Shown here: piece after piece, positions 32,879-42,634 of the stretch | How the letters are laid out: each line of letters opens with the position of its first letter | How positions within the stretch are numbered: position 1 is the first letter of the stretch | DNA from: Atopostipes sp963558565 | Lineage (GTDB): Bacteria > Bacillota > Bacilli > Lactobacillales > Carnobacteriaceae_A | Length of the DNA: 64,000 nucleotides | Reading direction: 5' to 3' | Assembly (NCBI GenBank): GCA_963558565.1 | Contig: CAUWGX010000005.1 | Span: 1 to 64,000 of the forward strand | The notes under the pieces: model-generated | What the model was told of the DNA's origin: nothing | The model's database searches: none | The model's input: only the letters and a program-made list of their open reading frames with translations | Translations under genes and position numbers: made by a program

Positions 32879-33700
32879 ATGAAAAAGAAACAATTTGGGT
32901 TACTTACTTTATTAGCTGTTATCGTTGTATTTGTTTTGTCGGCTTGTGGACAACAGGCCGCCTCCGAAGAAAATCAGACCGTAACAATCGGTGTCGTCGG
33001 TGAAAAGAACGAACCGTGGGAATATGTGCAAGAAGAACTAGCGGAAGAGGGGATTAACATTGAGTTGGTGAAGTTTTCCGACTACTCTACCCCTAACCGT
33101 GCATTAGCCGATGGTGAAATAGATATGAGTTCATTTCAGACGAAAATCTTCATGGAAGAGTTTAATGAAGAGTCTGGTAATCACTTAACACCTATTGGCG
33201 ATACCGTATTAGCACCACTAGGTATTTACTCCTCTAAAGTAGAAGATGTCAGTGAAGTCGAGGAAGGAGATACAATCGGTATTCCCAACGATGGCTCCAA
33301 TGAAGGACGAGCCTTACGTTTACTCCAAGAAGCGGGTTTGATTAAAGTCGATCCTGCCAAAGGCTATTATCCAGTCGTTGCAGATATTACTGAAAATCCT
33401 TTGAATTTAGAGATTAAAACATTAGACTCTTCGCAAACAGCACGCTCATTGGATGATTTGACACTCTCGGTGGTAAATAATGGCATGGCCGTGGATGCGG
33501 GCTTTATACCGACAGAAGATGCTATTTACTTGGAGACCGTCTCCGAAGAATCGGATCCTTATGTGAATGCGATCGTCGTTCAAGAGGAAGATAAAGACAA
33601 TGAGTTGTACTTACAAATTGTAGATGCTTATCAAACAGAGGGGACGAAAGAAGTCATTGAAGAAACATCCAAAGGTTCTTCAATTCCAGCATGGGAGTAA
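32879..33700 (+). CDS. metQ: Methionine-binding lipoprotein, first copy
   Basis: 273 residues from ATG 32879 behind GAAGGAG; the in-frame TTG at 32873 lies too close to that site. Lipobox VLSACGQ. NlpA/MetQ family body: VTIGVVGEKNEPWEYV, KFSDYSTPNRALADGEIDM, SFQTKIFMEEF, IPNDGSNEGRALRLLQEAGLI and a GMAVDAGFIPTEDAIY pocket region. It captures methionine outside the cell for MetP. Confidence 0.93.
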   Translation: MKKKQFGLLTLLAVIVVFVLSACGQQAASEENQTVTIGVVGEKNEPWEYVQEELAEEGINIELVKFSDYSTPNRALADGEIDMSSFQTKIFMEEFNEESGNHLTPIGDTVLAPLGIYSSKVEDVSEVEEGDTIGIPNDGSNEGRALRLLQEAGLIKVDPAKGYYPVVADITENPLNLEIKTLDSSQTARSLDDLTLSVVNNGMAVDAGFIPTEDAIYLETVSEESDPYVNAIVVQEEDKDNELYLQIVDAYQTEGTKEVIEETSKGSSIPAWE

Positions 33701-33754
33701 CAAAACGCTCCTATATTCAAAAATATTAAATCGCTTAAAAAGGGGAAAGTAAAT

Positions 33755-34564
33755 ATGAAACAATTAAAAAAATGGATTTTATCATTAGGTTTCGTCGCTA
33801 TTGTCGCTGTTCTAGCAGCCTGTGGAGCGAATGCCGAGGACACCGTGCGCATTGGTGTGGTGGGTGAAGATAACGAAGTTTGGGACTTTGTGATCGATAA
33901 ATTAGAAGAAGAAGGTATTTCAGCCGAATTGGTAAAGTTTAGTGATTATACACAACCAAATAATGCGTTAGATCAAGGGGAGATTGAGCTGAACTCTTTC
34001 CAGCATAAATTATTCTTAGAATCTTATAACGAAGATAGTGGGACTGATTTATTCGCGATTGGGGATACGGTGATTGCCCCTTTAGGGATTTATTCTGAAG
34101 CCATTTCGTCGGTTGATGAGATTAAAGAAGGAGACACAATTGCTATTCCAAATGATGTGACGAATGGAGGCCGCGCGCTTCTATTACTTCAAACAGCAGA
34201 TTTAATTACCGTGGACCCAGAAGCGGGCGTGACACCGACTGTTAATGATGTGACCGCGAACCCTCTAAATCTTCAAATTGAAGAATTGGATGCTTCACAA
34301 ACAGCTCGCGCGCTCGAAGATGTAACAGCTTCAGTGATTAATTCAGGGATGGCTGTTGATGCGGGTTTTGTACCGAATAATGATGCAATTCTTTTAGAAG
34401 AAGTGACTGATGAGACAGATCCTTATGTCAATATCATTGCAGCAAGAGCAGAGGATGCGGACAATGAAGTTTACCAAAAAATTGTAGAAGCTTATCAAGC
34501 GGAAGATACGATTGAAGTGATTAATGAAACATCGGCAGGTTCTTCAGTTCCTGCTTGGAAATAA
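33755..34564 (+). CDS. metQ: Methionine-binding lipoprotein, second copy
   Basis: 269 residues, start ATG 33755 after AAAGGGGAAAG. Lipobox VLAACGAN. Aligns along its length with the first copy (RIGVVGEDNEVWDFV, KFSDYTQPNNALDQGEIEL, IPNDVTNGGRALLLLQTADLI, GMAVDAGFVPNNDAI, ending SSVPAWK versus SSIPAWE). Tandem binding proteins on one ABC core usually widen substrate range, for example L- and D-methionine, sulfoxide or Met-dipeptides; which applies is not visible. Confidence 0.92.
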   Translation: MKQLKKWILSLGFVAIVAVLAACGANAEDTVRIGVVGEDNEVWDFVIDKLEEEGISAELVKFSDYTQPNNALDQGEIELNSFQHKLFLESYNEDSGTDLFAIGDTVIAPLGIYSEAISSVDEIKEGDTIAIPNDVTNGGRALLLLQTADLITVDPEAGVTPTVNDVTANPLNLQIEELDASQTARALEDVTASVINSGMAVDAGFVPNNDAILLEEVTDETDPYVNIIAARAEDADNEVYQKIVEAYQAEDTIEVINETSAGSSVPAWK

Positions 34565-34602
34565 TACCCACCACAAAGAATGATTTCACGAGAAAGGAAT
34601 GG

Positions 34603-35799
34603 ATGCATTTGACAACATTAACAGATCTTTCAATTAAAGAAGAGGTAGCTGCTGGCGCTGAAGAGGTTATTGCTTTAAGAAGATATTTTCACCAACATCC
34701 CGAACCAAGTTTAAAAGAATATGAAACGATCAAACGGATTAAAGAGGAACTGACGAAATTGGATATTCCCTATGAAGCGGTTGGCGAAACCGGAGCCATT
34801 GGAACCATCCAAGGACAAAAAGGACCAGGACGAACGATCTTGCTACGAGCAGATATCGACGCTTTAGAACTAGATGATGCTAAAGAAGTGGCTTATAAAT
34901 CGAAAACGCCAGGATTACATCATGCTTGTGGACATGATGGTCATACATCCGCTTTATTGGGAGCTGCTAAAATTTTAAAAGCACATGAAGACAAATTCGC
35001 AGGCACCATTAAATTAGCTTTCCAACAAGCAGAAGAAATTGGTGCAGGGGCTCGTCAATTTGTAGAAGGTGGTTTTGTGGAAGAGGTCGATGAAGTTTTT
35101 GGTTTGCATCTAGATTCAAGTGTGCCGGTGGGTAAAATAGTTTCTACTCCTGGAGCGACCAATGCTTCTTGCGATATTTTTAAAATAAAAGTCCATGGAA
35201 AAAGCGCGCATGCAGCGCGCCCAGATCAGGGGGTAGACGCTTTGCTGGCAGCAGCGGCGATTACAGTAGAGTTGCAGAGTATCGTGGGGCGCGAAGTGAG
35301 TCCATTGGATAATGTAGTCGTTGCGGTAGGAGTACTCAATGCCGGTACGCGTTATAATATTGTGGCTAATCAAGCGGGACTAGAAGGAACGGTTCGAACC
35401 TTTAGCCACGAAACACGTGCTTTCGTCTTAGAAGCGGTTCAACGCATTGCCCGCGATATTGCTCAATCTCATCGCTGCACGATTGAATTCGAAAACTACG
35501 ATGCGGCCGCGCCTTTAATCAATGATCAAGAACCTGCACAGCGAGCAGCGGCACTCGCAGCAGATATTGTGGGCGAAGAGAATGTAATTACCGATCTACC
35601 AAAAAGTTTAGGAGCGGACGATTTTGCTGATTTCTTAGCCGAAGCTCCTGGTGTCTATGCCCGTGTCGGGACGCGTAACTTAGAAGATGAAGAAACTTGG
35701 TATGGTCACCATCATGAGAATTTTGATATTGATGAAAGAGGGCTCGCTTATGCTACGGAAATCCATGTTCGCTATGCGTTAGACTTTCTGAATCAATAA
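34603..35799 (+). CDS. M20-family N-acyl-amino-acid amidohydrolase
   Basis: 398 residues from ATG 34603 (GAAAGGA four bases upstream; TTG 34609 is the alternative). M20D zinc peptidase motifs: RRYFHQHPEPSLKEYET, the metal ligands of HHACGHDGHTSALLGAAKIL, QQAEEIGAGARQFVEGG, GKSAHAARPDQGVDALLAAA and WYGHHHENFDIDE. Such enzymes release amino acids from N-acyl forms (hippurate hydrolase, N-acetyl-diaminopimelate deacetylase and others). Being last in the Met T-box operon, it probably frees methionine from N-acetyl- or N-formyl-methionine or a dipeptide imported by MetNPQ; that is inference. Confidence 0.82.
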   Translation: MHLTTLTDLSIKEEVAAGAEEVIALRRYFHQHPEPSLKEYETIKRIKEELTKLDIPYEAVGETGAIGTIQGQKGPGRTILLRADIDALELDDAKEVAYKSKTPGLHHACGHDGHTSALLGAAKILKAHEDKFAGTIKLAFQQAEEIGAGARQFVEGGFVEEVDEVFGLHLDSSVPVGKIVSTPGATNASCDIFKIKVHGKSAHAARPDQGVDALLAAAAITVELQSIVGREVSPLDNVVVAVGVLNAGTRYNIVANQAGLEGTVRTFSHETRAFVLEAVQRIARDIAQSHRCTIEFENYDAAAPLINDQEPAQRAAALAADIVGEENVITDLPKSLGADDFADFLAEAPGVYARVGTRNLEDEETWYGHHHENFDIDERGLAYATEIHVRYALDFLNQ

Positions 35800-35817
35800 A
35801 ACCAATCCAACAAATAG

Positions 35818-35854
35818 AAAACACCTCTTCCACCATTTAAAGAAGGGGTGTTTT
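35818..35854 (+). terminator. Terminator of the methionine operon
   Basis: AAAACACCTCTTC pairs with GAAGGGGTGTTTT. Confidence 0.85.
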
Positions 35855-36120
35855 GTGGTGAGGTGACTGAAAGAGTCAATAGGCAAACTTCATTTAATCT
35901 AGTATTCATTGCTTTTTAACGAAAACCATCATTTGTTTTTAGTGAGCAAAAAGTAAGCAAATAATAATGAATCATGAAAGCTATATTGTTTTTTTAGTTG
36001 GGATTATATCACCTGTTTAACGGGATAAAGACGATTTGATAGAGTTTTAAGAGTTATAGCTAAGCGTTTTCTGAAATGGTGGCGATCTTTTAATAATTGC
36101 TCATGATATTCTAACGATCA
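35855..36120. other. Intergenic stretch without a gene
   Basis: AT-rich sequence with no open frame worth reporting, no T-box and no obvious repeat, ending at the oppA promoter. Confidence 0.5.
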
Positions 36121-36149
36121 TTGAATTTTTATTTTATAAGTGCTACAAT
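36121..36149 (+). promoter_or_regulatory. Sigma-A promoter of oppA
   Basis: TTGAAT (36121-36126), 17-base spacer, TACAAT (36144-36149); the start codon is 52 bases downstream. Confidence 0.7.
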
Positions 36150-36200
36150 ATTTCTTAATTGTCGTTTTTTAATTTTTAAATATGAGGAAGGTGCGAAATA

Positions 36201-37856
36201 ATGAAAAAATGGTTAAAGGTTACTTTGTTTTCAGCAATCGCTTTATTCTTAGTAGCCTGTGATAATGGAAATAGTGGTGAGGGGGCTGGTGGTGCAGATG
36301 ATGTCCCACAAGAATTAAATTGGACAACAAGCTCTGAGCTTCCAACGATGGATGCAACACAAGCAACTGATACAGTAAGTTTCGAAGTACTTTCGAATAC
36401 CAACGAAGGTTTATACCGTCAAGGCCTTGAGGGCGGTACGGAATTAGGAGTTATAGCGGAAGAGCCAGAAATTGCAGAGGATGGTGTCACTTATACTTAT
36501 AGCATTCGTGAAGACGCTGAGTGGTCGAATGGTGACCCAGTAACGGCTGATGACTTTGTCTACTCATGGCAACGATTAGTCGACCCAGATTCAGCAGCCG
36601 CTTATTCTTACCTAGCGGATGGTATCATTGCAAATGCTTCAGACATTATCGCAGGTGAGATGGATCCAAGCGAACTTGGTGTGACAGCTATTGATGATAA
36701 AACACTAGAAGTTCAATATGAAAAAGCTGTTCCTTATTTAGAAGGACTACTAGCTATGGCTCCATTTTACCCATTAAATGAAGAATTTGTAGAAGAGCAA
36801 GGGGATAGTTATGGAACAAGTTCTGACCGTGTGCTTTACAATGGACCTTTTGCTTTAGAAGATTGGGATGGAACGGGTTTAACTTGGACGTTAACTAAAA
36901 ATGACACCTATTGGGATGCAGACACAGTTCAGTTAGATACGATTAATTATCAAGTATTGAAAGAACAAAGTACTGCGATCAATTTATATGATTCGGCAGA
37001 GATCGACTTTACAACCGTCTCCAATGAATATGTCCAACAACGTCAAAATGACCCAACCATGCAGCAGAACCCAGAAGCTTCTGTCTTTTACTTAAAGATG
37101 AACCAAGAGCGTGATGGGGAAGAAACACCATTAGCGAATGAAAATATTCGTCATGGAATTGCACAAGCAGTTGATAAAGAAAGTTTAGTTTCTGATGTTC
37201 TTCAAGATGGTTCTGAAGCCGCAGACTTTATCGTTCCTTGGAACCTGACATTCAACCCAGAAACAGATGCTGACTTTAGAGAAGATAGTGGCGATCATTT
37301 AGGTTTCGACGCAGAACAAGCCAATGCTGATTTCCAAGCAGGATTAGAAGAGCTGGGGACAGATTCGGTAACCTTCGATATTCTAACGGATGATACAGAA
37401 GGTGGACAACGTACAGCAGAGTTCTTGCAAGCACAGTTAATGGACAATCTTGATGGCATTGAAATTACGATTTCCAATGTGCCGTTTAAGAACCGTATTC
37501 AACAAGATTCAAATCAGCAATATGACTTGCAAATTTCTGGTTGGGGAGCCGACTATACCGATCCGATTAGTTTCTTAGATTTATTTGTAACAGATGGTGG
37601 TAATAATAATACAGGTTATGCCAATCCAGAATATGATGAATTGATTGAAGCAGCAAACGCTGAGACGGATGATGAAGCAGCTCGTTGGCAAAGTTTAGTG
37701 GATGCAGAGCATTTACTATTAACAGAAGATGCCGCAGTTGCCCCACTTTACCAACGTGTTCAAAACTACTTACTCAGTCCTAGAGTACAAGATGTAGGTG
37801 TACATGCTGTTGGAAGTCCTTATTCATTTAAATGGGCCTCCGTTACTGAAGAATAG
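36201..37856 (+). CDS. oppA: Oligopeptide ABC transporter substrate-binding lipoprotein
   Basis: 551 residues, start ATG 36201 after GGAAGGTG. Lipobox FLVACDN. SBP family 5 body: ELNWTTSSELPTMDATQATD, YSIREDAEWSNGDPVTADDFVYSWQRLVDP, YNGPFALEDWDG and QISGWGADYTDPISFLDLF. It binds extracellular peptides for OppBCDF. It has its own promoter and terminator and is separated from oppB by a minus-strand gene, so it can be expressed at a higher level than the core. Confidence 0.93.
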   Translation: MKKWLKVTLFSAIALFLVACDNGNSGEGAGGADDVPQELNWTTSSELPTMDATQATDTVSFEVLSNTNEGLYRQGLEGGTELGVIAEEPEIAEDGVTYTYSIREDAEWSNGDPVTADDFVYSWQRLVDPDSAAAYSYLADGIIANASDIIAGEMDPSELGVTAIDDKTLEVQYEKAVPYLEGLLAMAPFYPLNEEFVEEQGDSYGTSSDRVLYNGPFALEDWDGTGLTWTLTKNDTYWDADTVQLDTINYQVLKEQSTAINLYDSAEIDFTTVSNEYVQQRQNDPTMQQNPEASVFYLKMNQERDGEETPLANENIRHGIAQAVDKESLVSDVLQDGSEAADFIVPWNLTFNPETDADFREDSGDHLGFDAEQANADFQAGLEELGTDSVTFDILTDDTEGGQRTAEFLQAQLMDNLDGIEITISNVPFKNRIQQDSNQQYDLQISGWGADYTDPISFLDLFVTDGGNNNTGYANPEYDELIEAANAETDDEAARWQSLVDAEHLLLTEDAAVAPLYQRVQNYLLSPRVQDVGVHAVGSPYSFKWASVTEE

Positions 37857-37902
37857 ATTTACGCTTCGCTCTTTATAATAAAAAAGAATAAGACAAAAAA
37901 AT

Positions 37903-37941
37903 AAAATCGCCAATCAAAGACGTTTTTGATTGTCGATTTTA
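37903..37941. terminator. Terminator between oppA and the minus-strand gene
   Basis: AAAATCGCCAATCAAA pairs with TTTGATTGTCGATTTT with one mismatch; both flanks allow bidirectional use. Confidence 0.8.
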
Positions 37942-37950
37942 TGCCTTTTG

Positions 37951-38340
37951 TCAGATGTTATAGAATAGAAATAAAAAGAACAGAGAGAGTAGTAGAAAAA
38001 GACCACCAATTTTTAATCCTGTTTTGTACCAAGTGCCGATTGAACGTGATAAGCGTTGAGGATCTTTGTTTTTTCTTTCGTCGTCTGTATAAGGTTTAAA
38101 GAGGCGTTGGCCGAAGTTATTCCAAGTATGGTGAAAGAAATCAAAAGTCCCGTCTTTTAAGACGGCCCCAAACAAGGAAGCAAGTAAGATTGGTGCAGCG
38201 ATATAGAAATAGGCATTACTGAGGAATGATAGCCAAGATTCCGGTTGGGTGAATACACCGATTAGAATCGGAATAACGAGTAGAGTGATTAAAAGAATTG
38301 AGCGAAAATTATTTTTCAAAATGGAGATCAAACCTTTCAT
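37951..38340 (-). CDS. DUF3899-like small membrane protein
   Basis: 129 residues, start ATG 38340 with AGGTTTGA-type weak site upstream. Two hydrophobic N-terminal segments (SILLITLLVIPILIGVF and FYIAAPILLASLFGAVL), a polar loop rich in charged residues (YTDDERKNKDPQRLSRS), and a C-terminal helix (IGGLFLLLSLFFLFLFY). The pattern fits DUF3899 membrane proteins of Firmicutes, whose function is unknown. It lies inside the opp locus on the opposite strand and so interrupts the usual oppA-oppB continuity. Confidence 0.6.
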   Translation of the reverse strand: MKGLISILKNNFRSILLITLLVIPILIGVFTQPESWLSFLSNAYFYIAAPILLASLFGAVLKDGTFDFFHHTWNNFGQRLFKPYTDDERKNKDPQRLSRSIGTWYKTGLKIGGLFLLLSLFFLFLFYNI

Positions 38341-38389
38341 ATGTGCAGATATAAGTTATAAAATAACATAATTTAGGAGGTGAAGCAAT

Positions 38390-39334
38390 TTGAAATCATA
38401 TACTAAATTTATATTAAGACGTATTTTTTATATGATCCTCACACTTTTTATAATTGCTTCAATTACATTTTTCTTAATGAATTTATTACCGGGTACGCCT
38501 TTTAACGCAGAGGATAAGTTATCACCCGAGCAAATTGCGATGATGAATGAGCGCTATGGTTTAAACGACCCGATTATTGTCCAATACTTTCGTTACATCG
38601 GGGGAATGTTGGTTGGAGACCTGGGAGTTTCTTTCCAATTTAATAATACGCCGGTTGTTGATTTAATTGGGAATCGGATCGGACCATCGATTCAACTTGG
38701 TTTGCAAGCGTTAGTGGTGGGAACCGTCATTGGCGTTATTTTTGGCGTGGTTTCAGCGATGTATCGGAATACATGGTTGGACTCGTCCTTAACCTTTTTA
38801 TCCATCTTAGGTCAGTCGATTCCAAACTTTGTTTTTGCTGTGTTACTGCAACTAGTTTTTGCCGTCTGGTTGAACTGGTTCCCCATCGCACTGTGGAGCG
38901 ATGGCTTTGCATCGACCGTTCTGCCTACCGTGGCCCTTTGTATATCGCCCTTAGCGAACTCGGCGAGATTTATGCGGACGGAGATGGTGGATGTCTTAAA
39001 CTCAGATTACATTGAATTAGCGCGTGCAAAAGGTTTATCCCAAATGGCCGTCTCTTTTAAACACGGACTAAGAAACGCGATGATTCCGATCTTAACCATT
39101 TTAGGACCGCTAGCAGTTGCTTTAATGACAGGTTCTATGGTCGTTGAAAATATTTTTGCTATCCCTGGAATTGGTGAGCAATTTGTTAAATCGATTACGA
39201 CCAATGATTACTCAACCATTATGGGTGTAACCATGCTTTATTCATTGGGCTTGTGTTTAATTCTATTAATTGTTGATGTTCTTTACGGTATTGTTGACCC
39301 ACGTATCCGCATCAGTTCAGAAGGAGGAGACTAA
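38390..39334 (+). CDS. oppB: Oligopeptide ABC transporter permease B
   Basis: 314 residues from TTG 38390 behind TAGGAGGTG. Six helices; N-terminal YTKFILRRIFYMILTLFIIA, FFLMNLLPGTPF typical of OppB/DppB, and the EAA motif ELARAKGLSQMAVSFKHGLRNAMIPI. First gene of the oppBCDF core operon. Confidence 0.95.
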   Translation: MKSYTKFILRRIFYMILTLFIIASITFFLMNLLPGTPFNAEDKLSPEQIAMMNERYGLNDPIIVQYFRYIGGMLVGDLGVSFQFNNTPVVDLIGNRIGPSIQLGLQALVVGTVIGVIFGVVSAMYRNTWLDSSLTFLSILGQSIPNFVFAVLLQLVFAVWLNWFPIALWSDGFASTVLPTVALCISPLANSARFMRTEMVDVLNSDYIELARAKGLSQMAVSFKHGLRNAMIPILTILGPLAVALMTGSMVVENIFAIPGIGEQFVKSITTNDYSTIMGVTMLYSLGLCLILLIVDVLYGIVDPRIRISSEGGD

Positions 39335-39335
39335 T

Positions 39336-40373
39336 ATGAGTGAAAATGTGAATGAATTTCCCAAAATAGCGCCCGAACAATTTTCACCTGCGCATCGCGA
39401 AGACTATAAAGAACGCGAAAAAATAACGACGCCTTCTTTAAGTTTTACGAAGGATGCTTGGCGCCGTTTGAAAAGAAACAAGGCAGCAATGGTCAGCCTT
39501 TGGATCTTAATCATTGTCGTTATTATTGCGCTCCTGGCTCCTCTGATTGCGCCGCATCACTATGCGGCACAAAATGCAGCTTATGCCAATTTACCTCCAA
39601 AAATACCCGGTTTAGAGTCTATCCCTTTATTTAATGGGATGAGCGAAATGGCTGGGAGAGCGGTGGATACGTATGCAGCCGCTGGTGTTCCTGACGATGT
39701 TTACTTCTACTTAGGAACAGACGCACTCGGACGAGATTTATTATCACGAGTCCTTTATGGTTCTCGAGTCTCATTATTTATCGGAGTGGTCGCTGCGCTA
39801 TTGAACTTGTTAATTGGCGTGCCTTACGGAATGATTTCCGGCTGGATGGGCGGCAAGGTAGATAACGTGATGCAACGAATTCTTGAGATTTTATCGGGTG
39901 TCCCGAACTTAGTGGTGGTTATTTTACTCCTCTTAGTTTTAAAACCAGGGATCAGCTCAATTATTCTAGCTTTAGCCATTACAGAATGGATTACAATGGC
40001 TCGTTTAGTGCGAGCGGAAACGTTGAAAATTAAGAATGAAGAATATGTCCTCGCGGCAACCGCTCTAGGAGAGTCGCCCTTTAAAATATGTATGATGCAT
40101 ATTTTACCGAACATTTCAGGGGTCATCATTATTCAAACGATTTTCTCCATTCCATCAGCTATTTTCTTTGAAGCCTTCTTAAGCTTTATTGGATTAGGAA
40201 TTCCTGCTCCACAAGCTTCATTAGGTACTTTAATTAATGATGGTTACAAGACCTTTAGATTCTTACCTCACTTAATGTGGTATCCATCTGGTGTATTAAG
40301 TGTCATTATGATTTCATTTAACATGTTAGCGAATGGATTACGCGATGCATTAGATCCAAAGACAACTGATTAG
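39336..40373 (+). CDS. oppC: Oligopeptide ABC transporter permease C
   Basis: 345 residues from ATG 39336 (AAGGAGGAG, one base after oppB stops); an open frame extending upstream lies inside oppB. Long cytosolic N-terminus, then FKR-type start DAWRRLKRNKAAMVSLWIL, the GTDALGRDLLSRVLYGSRVS motif and the EAA loop EYVLAATALGESPFKICMMH. Pairs with OppB to form the pore. Confidence 0.95.
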   Translation: MSENVNEFPKIAPEQFSPAHREDYKEREKITTPSLSFTKDAWRRLKRNKAAMVSLWILIIVVIIALLAPLIAPHHYAAQNAAYANLPPKIPGLESIPLFNGMSEMAGRAVDTYAAAGVPDDVYFYLGTDALGRDLLSRVLYGSRVSLFIGVVAALLNLLIGVPYGMISGWMGGKVDNVMQRILEILSGVPNLVVVILLLLVLKPGISSIILALAITEWITMARLVRAETLKIKNEEYVLAATALGESPFKICMMHILPNISGVIIIQTIFSIPSAIFFEAFLSFIGLGIPAPQASLGTLINDGYKTFRFLPHLMWYPSGVLSVIMISFNMLANGLRDALDPKTTD

Positions 40374-40384
40374 GAGGCGAGTAA

Positions 40385-41509
40385 ATGAACAATGAAAATG
40401 TATTAGAAGTAAAAAACTTAGAAATTGATTTTGAAACGTTTGCTGGCCCAGTCCATGCAATACGTGATGTTTCATTTGATTTAAAAAAAGGAGAAACCTT
40501 TGCGATTGTAGGAGAGTCTGGATCAGGAAAATCCGTAACCGTTAGAAGTTTGATGAACTTACTCAGTAATAATGCGGTCATTAAAAATGGCCAGATTATG
40601 TACCATGGAGAAAATATATTAGAAAAAACAGATGAAGAAATGCAAAAAATCCGCGGCGCTGAAATCGCGATGATCTTCCAAGATCCAATGACTTCACTTA
40701 ATCCAGTGATGACGATTGGCGATCAAGTGTCCGAGCCGATTGAACTTCATCAAGATGTTTCGAAAAAAGAAGCTCAAGAACGAGCGTTACAATTACTCAA
40801 AAGAGTGGGCATTCCTCAAGCGGAAGAACGTTTTAAAGATTATCCACATCAGTTTTCAGGGGGACAGCGTCAGCGGATTGTGATCGCAATTGCTTTAGCT
40901 TGTGAGCCTGAAATATTAATTGCCGATGAACCAACAACGGCACTGGATGTAACGATTCAAGCTCAAATCTTAGAATTAATTAAAGAATTACAAGTCTTTA
41001 ATGATACTTCGATTGTGTTTATCACGCACGATTTAGGCGTTGTAGCGAATGTAGCGGACCGAATAGCGGTCATGTATGCAGGACAGATTGTTGAATATGG
41101 AACGGTGGATGAGATTTTCTATAATCCACAACATCCTTATACTTGGGGCTTAATTACTTCGATGCCGACATTGAAGACAAGAGGAAAGTTATTATCAATT
41201 CCTGGAACCCCGCCCGATCTACATGAACCACCTAAAGGGGATGCTTTTGCAGCTCGTAGTGAGTATGCGATGAAAATTGACTATGAAGAAGAACCCCCTT
41301 TCTTCCATGTGTCTGATACACATGCGGCAGCTACGTGGTTACTTCATCCTGATTGTCCAGGGGTGGAAGTTCCGCGGGAAATTGCTGAACGCTTTAAAGT
41401 CTTTGAAGACTTACGAAAAGAACATGAAATTGAAATAAATACTGCTCATGCAGTACCCGACCAAGCTCAACGGGACCCTAAACGTGTGAAGGAGGGAGCG
41501 AATGAATAA
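40385..41509 (+). CDS. oppD: Oligopeptide ABC transporter ATPase D
   Basis: 374 residues, start ATG 40385 after TAGGAGG. Walker A GESGSGKS, QDPMTSLNPVMTIGDQ, signature FSGGQRQR, Walker B LIADEPTTALDVTIQ and an OppD/F C-terminal domain (HPYTWGLITSMP, IPGTPPDL). The usual cysteine cluster of that domain is largely absent: only one Cys is visible in HPDCPGVEVP. The stop overlaps the oppF start by 8 bases. Confidence 0.94.
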   Translation: MNNENVLEVKNLEIDFETFAGPVHAIRDVSFDLKKGETFAIVGESGSGKSVTVRSLMNLLSNNAVIKNGQIMYHGENILEKTDEEMQKIRGAEIAMIFQDPMTSLNPVMTIGDQVSEPIELHQDVSKKEAQERALQLLKRVGIPQAEERFKDYPHQFSGGQRQRIVIAIALACEPEILIADEPTTALDVTIQAQILELIKELQVFNDTSIVFITHDLGVVANVADRIAVMYAGQIVEYGTVDEIFYNPQHPYTWGLITSMPTLKTRGKLLSIPGTPPDLHEPPKGDAFAARSEYAMKIDYEEEPPFFHVSDTHAAATWLLHPDCPGVEVPREIAERFKVFEDLRKEHEIEINTAHAVPDQAQRDPKRVKEGANE

Positions 41510-42461
41510 TTCAAAAGAACCGATTTTAACCGTGAAAAATCTAAAACAGTATTTTAATCCAGGAAAACCGACTGAAGTACGAGCGGTAGATGATGTCACT
41601 TTTGATATCTATCCAGGCGAAACATTTGGTCTCGTAGGAGAATCCGGCTCAGGAAAAACGACCACGGGCCGTTCTATTATGCGCCTCTATAACCCGACAG
41701 ACGGTGAAGTCCATTTTGATGGCTATGACTTATCAGAGCTGAATAGTCGGAAGGCCGACCTAAATTTCCGGAAAGATATGCAAATGATTTTCCAAGATCC
41801 TTATGCGTCTTTAAATCCACGAATGAAGGTAGAAGATATTGTGGCGGAAGGACTAGATGTTCATAAATTAGCTAAAAACTCGAAAGAACGTCGTCAACGT
41901 GTAATTGAACTGTTGGAAGTTGTTGGTTTAAATGAGGACCATGCAACCCGTTATCCGCACGAGTTTTCAGGAGGTCAACGACAAAGAATTGGGATCGCTC
42001 GAGCTTTAGCGGTAGCACCTAAAATGATTATTGCGGATGAGCCGATTTCAGCGCTCGATGTGTCTGTGCAAGCGCAAGTGGTCAATCTCTTACAGTCCTT
42101 GCAAGATGAATTTGATCTCACTTATTTATTTATTGCCCATGATCTCTCGATGGTAAAATATATTAGTGACCGAATTGGTGTGATGTACAATGGGAAGCTG
42201 GTCGAAATTGCGGAAGCGGATGAACTTTACTACAATGCGCTTCATCCGTACACGCAGAGTTTACTTTCAGCTATTCCTTTACCGAATCCAATCTATGAAC
42301 GAGAACGTGAGCGAATTGAATATGAGTATCAACCATTTACAGGGAAAGAAGAGATGACTGAAATTTCCCCTGGTCATTTTATTTTCTGTGAACCGAACCA
42401 AGTAGACGAACTCAAAGCAAAAAGAGCTGCACGGAATGTAGCGCAGAAAGAATATGATTAA
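41502..42461 (+). CDS. oppF: Oligopeptide ABC transporter ATPase F
   Basis: 319 residues, start ATG 41502 after GGAGGGAG. Walker A GESGSGKT, QDPYASLNPRMKVEDIV, signature FSGGQRQR, Walker B IIADEPISALDVSVQ, C-terminal HPYTQSLLSAIPLPNP. Heterodimer partner of OppD. Confidence 0.95.
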   Translation: MNNSKEPILTVKNLKQYFNPGKPTEVRAVDDVTFDIYPGETFGLVGESGSGKTTTGRSIMRLYNPTDGEVHFDGYDLSELNSRKADLNFRKDMQMIFQDPYASLNPRMKVEDIVAEGLDVHKLAKNSKERRQRVIELLEVVGLNEDHATRYPHEFSGGQRQRIGIARALAVAPKMIIADEPISALDVSVQAQVVNLLQSLQDEFDLTYLFIAHDLSMVKYISDRIGVMYNGKLVEIAEADELYYNALHPYTQSLLSAIPLPNPIYERERERIEYEYQPFTGKEEMTEISPGHFIFCEPNQVDELKAKRAARNVAQKEYD

Positions 42462-42477
42462 AAAATATTGACTCAAG

Positions 42478-42510
42478 GAGAACAGGAGCTTTTACCTGTT
42501 CTCTTTTTTT
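42478..42510 (+). terminator. Terminator of oppBCDF
   Basis: GAGAACAGG pairs with CCTGTTCTC, followed by TTTTTTT. Confidence 0.9.
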
Positions 42511-42634
42511 ATGTGTTCAATCGTTAAATTAAAATTATATTAGAAATAAATGAATAAATGATTGTTATTTGATGGGCTTTATGCTAATCTAATCCATAAC
42601 ATTGAAAAGATACAGATGGAGAAGGGGAAGGTCA

